Shown here: one piece after another, positions 4,377-7,161 of the stretch
Position numbering within the stretch: the first letter of the stretch is position 1
Layout: each line of letters begins with the position of its first letter
The notes under the pieces: generated by a model
The model's database searches: none
Seen by the model: only the letters and a program-made list of their open reading frames with translations
What the model was told of the DNA's origin: nothing
Translations under genes and position numbers: made by a program
Source: Cellulomonas sp.
GTDB taxonomy: Bacteria > Actinomycetota > Actinomycetes > Actinomycetales > Cellulomonadaceae
Direction of reading: 5' to 3'
Assembly: GCA_031178805.1 (NCBI GenBank)
Contig: JAPSIJ010000107.1
Coordinates: forward strand, 1 to 7,161
Length of the DNA: 7,161 nucleotides

Positions 4377-5372
4377 GTGGTGAGGCTGCGACGGGTCCGG
4401 ATCGACGCCCCGGGGTGGACCCGGCGGCGTGCCGGGAGCGGGTTCTGGTACCTCGACGTCGACCGGACGACCCGGATCCAGGACCCCGAGCACCTGGACC
4501 GGATCACCGCGCTCGCCATCCCGCCCGCGTGGCAGGACGTGTGGATCAGCCCGTGGCCCAACGGCCACATCCAGGCCGCCGGCCTGGACGACGCCCGGCG
4601 CCGGCAGTACCTGTACCACGAGCAGTGGCGGCTGCGCCGGAGCCGGCAGAAGCACGACCACGTGCTCGACGTCGCCCGGCGGCTGCCCGGGGCGCGGCGG
4701 TCCGTGCGGCGCGATCTCGCCCTCCCCGGCTTCCCGCGCGCGAAGGCGCTCGCGCTCGCCTTCCGGCTGCTCGACCTGGCGTACTTCCGGGCCGGCGGCG
4801 AGGGCTACGCGCAGCGCAACGGCTCGTACGGCCTCGCGACGCTGCGCCGGGAGCACGTCCAGGTGCTCACCGACGAGGCCGGCGCGGAGACCGCCGTGCG
4901 GTTCCACTACCCCGCCAAGTCCGGGCAGGTGCGCGACGTCGTGGTGGAGGACGAGCAGGTCGCCGCGCTGATCGGCACGCTCCTGCGCCGGCGCGGCGGC
5001 GGCCCGGAGCTGCTGGCGTGGCGGGACGACGCCGGCTGGCACGACATCACCAGCTCCGAGGTCGGCGCGGACGTCAAGCGCCGGCTCGGCGACGACGCCA
5101 GCCCGAAGGACTTCCGCACCTGGCACGCGACGGTGCTCGCGGCCCGCGGGTTCGCCTCCTCCGGGCCCGCGCCCCGGTCCGAGCGCGCGCGGCGGAAGGT
5201 GATCGCCGAGGTGGTCAAGGACGTCTCGGGCGAGCTCGGCAACACCCCGGCGGTGTGCCGCGCGTCGTACATCGACCCGCGGGTCGTGGACCTGTGGGAG
5301 CACGGCACCACCATCCGGCCGACCCGCTCCCAGGCCGTCGCCGAGAAGGAGACGCTGGCGCTGCTGGGCTGA
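4377..5372 (+). CDS. DNA topoisomerase IB (bacterial, poxvirus-like)
   Basis: The 331-residue protein is the usual length for bacterial topoisomerase IB. It relaxes supercoils by nicking one strand through a 3'-phosphotyrosyl link. The N-terminal domain (about 20-95) includes GFWYLDVD, AIPPAWQDVWISP and HIQAAGLDDARRRQYLYHEQW. The catalytic domain shows Arg138 (AYFRAGGEGYA), Lys181 (FHYPAKSG), Arg247 and His250 (KDFRTWHAT) and the nucleophile Tyr298 (VCRASYIDP). The full Arg-Lys-Arg-His-Tyr set is therefore present and the enzyme should be active. GTG at 4377 or the next codon, also GTG at 4380, could be the start; I took the first. It follows tesB by 57 nt and converges on the methyltransferase gene with 4 nt between stops. 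In bacteria this enzyme is accessory to TopA and gyrase and often non-essential. Confidence 0.95.
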   Translation: MVRLRRVRIDAPGWTRRRAGSGFWYLDVDRTTRIQDPEHLDRITALAIPPAWQDVWISPWPNGHIQAAGLDDARRRQYLYHEQWRLRRSRQKHDHVLDVARRLPGARRSVRRDLALPGFPRAKALALAFRLLDLAYFRAGGEGYAQRNGSYGLATLRREHVQVLTDEAGAETAVRFHYPAKSGQVRDVVVEDEQVAALIGTLLRRRGGGPELLAWRDDAGWHDITSSEVGADVKRRLGDDASPKDFRTWHATVLAARGFASSGPAPRSERARRKVIAEVVKDVSGELGNTPAVCRASYIDPRVVDLWEHGTTIRPTRSQAVAEKETLALLG

Positions 5373-5376
5373 TCCG

Positions 5377-6054
5377 TCAGCCGCGGACCAGCGCCAGGGC
5401 GAACCCGTCCCAGCCCTTCGCCCCGACCGTCTGCAGCGCCGTCGCGTCCAGCCGCGGGTGCGTGCCCAGCGCGTGCAGCACGGCGCGCGAGCCGCGGACG
5501 GCGGGGTCGTCCGACCCGGCGTCCGCCACGGCGCCCCGCCGCACGACGTTGTCCACCACGACCACCGTGCCCGGGCGGGACAGCTCGAGGGCGAGCTCGA
5601 GGTACCGGGCGTTCCCGGGCTTGTCCGCGTCGATGAACACCAGGTCGAACGGCGGCTCCGCGTCCGCGACCAGGCGCGCCGCCGACTCCGCCGCCGGACC
5701 CTCGAGCAGCCGCACCCGGTCGGCGACGCCGGCGCGCGCGAAGTTCCCGCGGGCGACCTCCGCGTGGTGCGGGTCGAGCTCCAGCGTCGTCACGTGCCCG
5801 TCCGGGCCGACCGCGTCGGCGAACCACAGCGTGCTGTACCCGGCGAGCGTGCCGAACTCCAGCACGCGCCGGGCGCCCGTCATCCGGCACAGCAGCGCCA
5901 GGAACCGGCCCTGCGTCGGCGACACCTCGATCGCCGGCAGCCCCGCCGCGCGCCCGGCGTCCCGGGCCGCGACCAGCGCCGGGGCCTCCGTCACCAGCTC
6001 GGCCACCAGGTAGTCGTCGACCGCCGCCCAGCCCTGCTCCCCCGTCGTCGTCAT
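5377..6054 (-). CDS. SAM-dependent O-methyltransferase (catechol/caffeoyl-CoA OMT-like, Methyltransf_3)
   Basis: The 225-residue protein matches the metal-dependent O-methyltransferase family in length and order of motifs. The SAM-binding loop VLEFGTLAGYSTLWFA is at 64-79 and the acidic end of strand 2 is LELDPHHAE (91-99), where Glu92 should bind the SAM ribose. FDLVFIDADKPGN (136-148) and VVVVDNVVRRG (164-174) supply Asp142 and the Asp168-Asn169 pair that bind the divalent metal in this family. Methyl transfer to a catechol-like hydroxyl is likely, but the substrate cannot be told; family members serve many pathways. The ATG at 6054 is chosen because a GAGG lies about nine bases upstream and an earlier ATG at 6087 has no site. 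GAGGAT in the same place also fits a -10 box six bases before the ATG. The gene is convergent with topoisomerase IB and divergent from the YbjT-like gene. Confidence 0.92.
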   Translation of the reverse strand: MTTTGEQGWAAVDDYLVAELVTEAPALVAARDAGRAAGLPAIEVSPTQGRFLALLCRMTGARRVLEFGTLAGYSTLWFADAVGPDGHVTTLELDPHHAEVARGNFARAGVADRVRLLEGPAAESAARLVADAEPPFDLVFIDADKPGNARYLELALELSRPGTVVVVDNVVRRGAVADAGSDDPAVRGSRAVLHALGTHPRLDATALQTVGAKGWDGFALALVRG

Positions 6055-6116
6055 GCCCCGATCCTCCCCGGCTCCCGCACCGCGCACCAGCCCCGCCGCA
6101 CGCCGCGATCACCCCC

Positions 6117-6132
6117 TGCCCGGATGCGGGCA
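6117..6132. promoter_or_regulatory. Inverted repeat in the divergent OMT/YbjT-like promoter region
   Basis: TGCCCG and CGGGCA flank GATG as a perfect 6-bp inverted repeat, roughly central in the 104-bp gap between the two divergent starts and about 15 bp upstream of the putative -10 at 6147. The position suits an operator; the short arms make chance possible in this composition. Confidence 0.3.
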
Positions 6133-6146
6133 CCCCCGGCGCGTCG

Positions 6147-6152
6147 GAGACT
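6147..6152 (+). promoter_or_regulatory. Possible -10 (GAGACT) for the YbjT-like gene
   Basis: This is the same hexamer as before glbO, six bases upstream of the GTG at 6159. The overlapping CGGAG could serve as a Shine-Dalgarno with about nine-base spacing, so the leaderless reading is not certain. Confidence 0.35.
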
Positions 6153-6158
6153 GCGACG

Positions 6159-7161
6159 GTGCCCGACGAGCAGCGCGAGGACCAGCCCGCCACCGCCCCG
6201 ATGACCCGGCCCACCGCCGGCGCGCCCGCCGGGGAGGACCTGCTGCCCGAGCCGGTGGCGGCGACCCTGCCGCACGTGCCCGGCGTCGGTCCCGACGGCC
6301 GGCCGCGCCCGGACGCGCCGCTGGTCGCGGTCACCGGCGTCACCGGGTACGTCGGCGGGCGACTCGTCCCCGAGCTGCTGGCCGCCGGCTACCGGGTGCG
6401 CGCCATCGCCCGGCGCCCCGAGCGGCTCCGCGGTCGCCCCTGGTACGACGCCGTCGAGGTCGCCCAGGCCGACGCCGCCGAGCCCGAGCAGATCCGCGCG
6501 GCCCTGGACGGCGTCGACGTGGCGTACTACCTCATCCACTCCCTCGGCACCGGCCGCCGGTTCGAGCAGCGCGACCGCGCCACCGCGCTGACCTTCGGCC
6601 GCGCCGCGCGCGAGGCCGGCGTGGGGCGGATCGTCTACCTCGGCGGCCTGTCCCCGGACGTCGAGGACCTCTCCCCGCACCTCGCCTCCCGCAAGGAGGT
6701 CGGCGAGATCCTGCTCGCCTCCGGCGTGCCCACGACCGTGCTGCGCGCCGCCATCGTCCTCGGCTCCGGGTCCGCGTCGTTCGAGATGATGCGGTACCTC
6801 ACCGAGCGGCTGCCCGCGATGACCGTGCCGCGCTGGCTCGACAACCGCATCCAGCCGATCGCCGTCCGGGACGTGCTCCGCTACCTCGTCGGCTCCGCGA
6901 GCATGCCGCCCGAGGTCAGCCGGGAGTTCGACATCGGCGGGCCCGACGTCCTGACCTACCGCGCGATGATGCAGGGCTACGCGAAGGCCGCCGGCCTGCC
7001 CCGCCGGCTGATCGTCAAGGTGCCCGTGCTCACCCCGCGGCTGTCCAGCCACTGGGTCGGCGTGGTGACCCCCGTGCCGTCCGGCATCGCCCGGCCGCTC
7101 GTCGAGTCGCTGATCCACGAGGTGGTGTGCGAGGAGCACGACATCGCGGAGCACGTCCCCG
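6159..7161 (+). CDS. YbjT-like NAD(P)-binding atypical SDR protein (C-terminus cut by window edge)
   Basis: The visible part has 334 residues and no stop before the edge. After a Pro/Ala-rich leader (1-54), LVAVTGVTGYVGGRLVPELL (55-74) is a Rossmann beta-alpha unit with the GxxGxxG dinucleotide loop (Gly60, Gly63, Gly66). RAIARRPERL (81-90) is the NADP-type end of strand 2. VAYYLIHSLG (121-130), YLGGLSPDVEDLSPHLASRKEVGEIL (from 150), RAAIVLGSGSASFEMMRYL (187-205) and RWLDNRIQPIAVRDVLRYLV (215-234) follow the order seen in E. coli YbjT. That family has an NmrA-like domain followed by a DUF2867 domain and totals nearly 500 residues, so about 150 residues should lie beyond the edge. The SDR Tyr-x-x-x-Lys pair is not in its usual place, as is typical of atypical SDRs, so oxidoreductase activity is uncertain. 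GTG at 6159 has GGAG upstream; ATG at 6201 is an alternative start. Confidence 0.85.
   Translation, partial: MPDEQREDQPATAPMTRPTAGAPAGEDLLPEPVAATLPHVPGVGPDGRPRPDAPLVAVTGVTGYVGGRLVPELLAAGYRVRAIARRPERLRGRPWYDAVEVAQADAAEPEQIRAALDGVDVAYYLIHSLGTGRRFEQRDRATALTFGRAAREAGVGRIVYLGGLSPDVEDLSPHLASRKEVGEILLASGVPTTVLRAAIVLGSGSASFEMMRYLTERLPAMTVPRWLDNRIQPIAVRDVLRYLVGSASMPPEVSREFDIGGPDVLTYRAMMQGYAKAAGLPRRLIVKVPVLTPRLSSHWVGVVTPVPSGIARPLVESLIHEVVCEEHDIAEHVP

Noticed and set aside
3339..5303. A 654-codon open frame on the minus strand across tesB and topoisomerase IB
   Set aside because: It is antisense to two genes with complete catalytic motifs. Its translation is low-complexity Arg/Gly/Pro/Val sequence typical of antisense frames in GC-rich DNA, and it crosses three gene boundaries.

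Overview
The window is very GC-rich, uses GTG as well as ATG starts, and is gene-dense with short intergenic gaps. The protein set fits a high-GC Gram-positive actinobacterium: a GAF-ANTAR regulator, an LAxTG sortase substrate, a GlbO-type truncated haemoglobin, a stand-alone PTS EIIB and a bacterial topoisomerase IB. A Micrococcales/Cellulomonas-like host is my inference from composition and gene style. No rRNA, tRNA, CRISPR array, transposase or phage gene was seen.

Left block (1-2145, minus strand, transcribed right to left). A small STAS-domain protein (2145-1792) is followed by a 109-nt leader with three adjacent hairpins. Next is a secreted, repeat-rich protein with a C-terminal LAVTG sortase signal (1682-627). 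A GAF-ANTAR RNA-binding regulator starts at 630 and runs off the left edge. The last two genes overlap by four bases (GTGA), so their translation is probably coupled. This pairing of a cell-wall protein with a transcript-antitermination regulator, behind an anti-sigma-antagonist-type protein, is the most unusual part of the window.

Middle block. About 317 nt without a gene (2146-2462) ends in a 13-bp inverted repeat just past a small PTS EIIB gene (2693-2463, minus). The EIIB gene is divergent from a truncated haemoglobin gene (glbO, 2893-3390, plus). The 199-bp region between them carries an ACCGGGC heptamer four times at exact 11-bp spacing. tesB (acyl-CoA thioesterase II, 3420-4319) follows glbO by 29 nt, and a topoisomerase IB gene (4377-5372) follows tesB by 57 nt.

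Right block. A class I SAM-dependent O-methyltransferase (6054-5377, minus) converges on topoisomerase IB with only 4 nt between the stop codons. It is divergent from a YbjT-like NAD(P)-binding protein (from 6159, plus), which is cut by the right edge.

The middle and right genes look like ordinary chromosomal housekeeping or stress functions: haem/oxygen chemistry, acyl-CoA turnover, DNA relaxation, methyl transfer and sugar phosphotransfer. No common pathway is evident. Four plus-strand genes lack a well-placed Shine-Dalgarno or have an ambiguous one. All four instead show a -10-like hexamer with A at position 2 and T at position 6, lying 6-7 nt before the start codon, as expected for leaderless transcripts.
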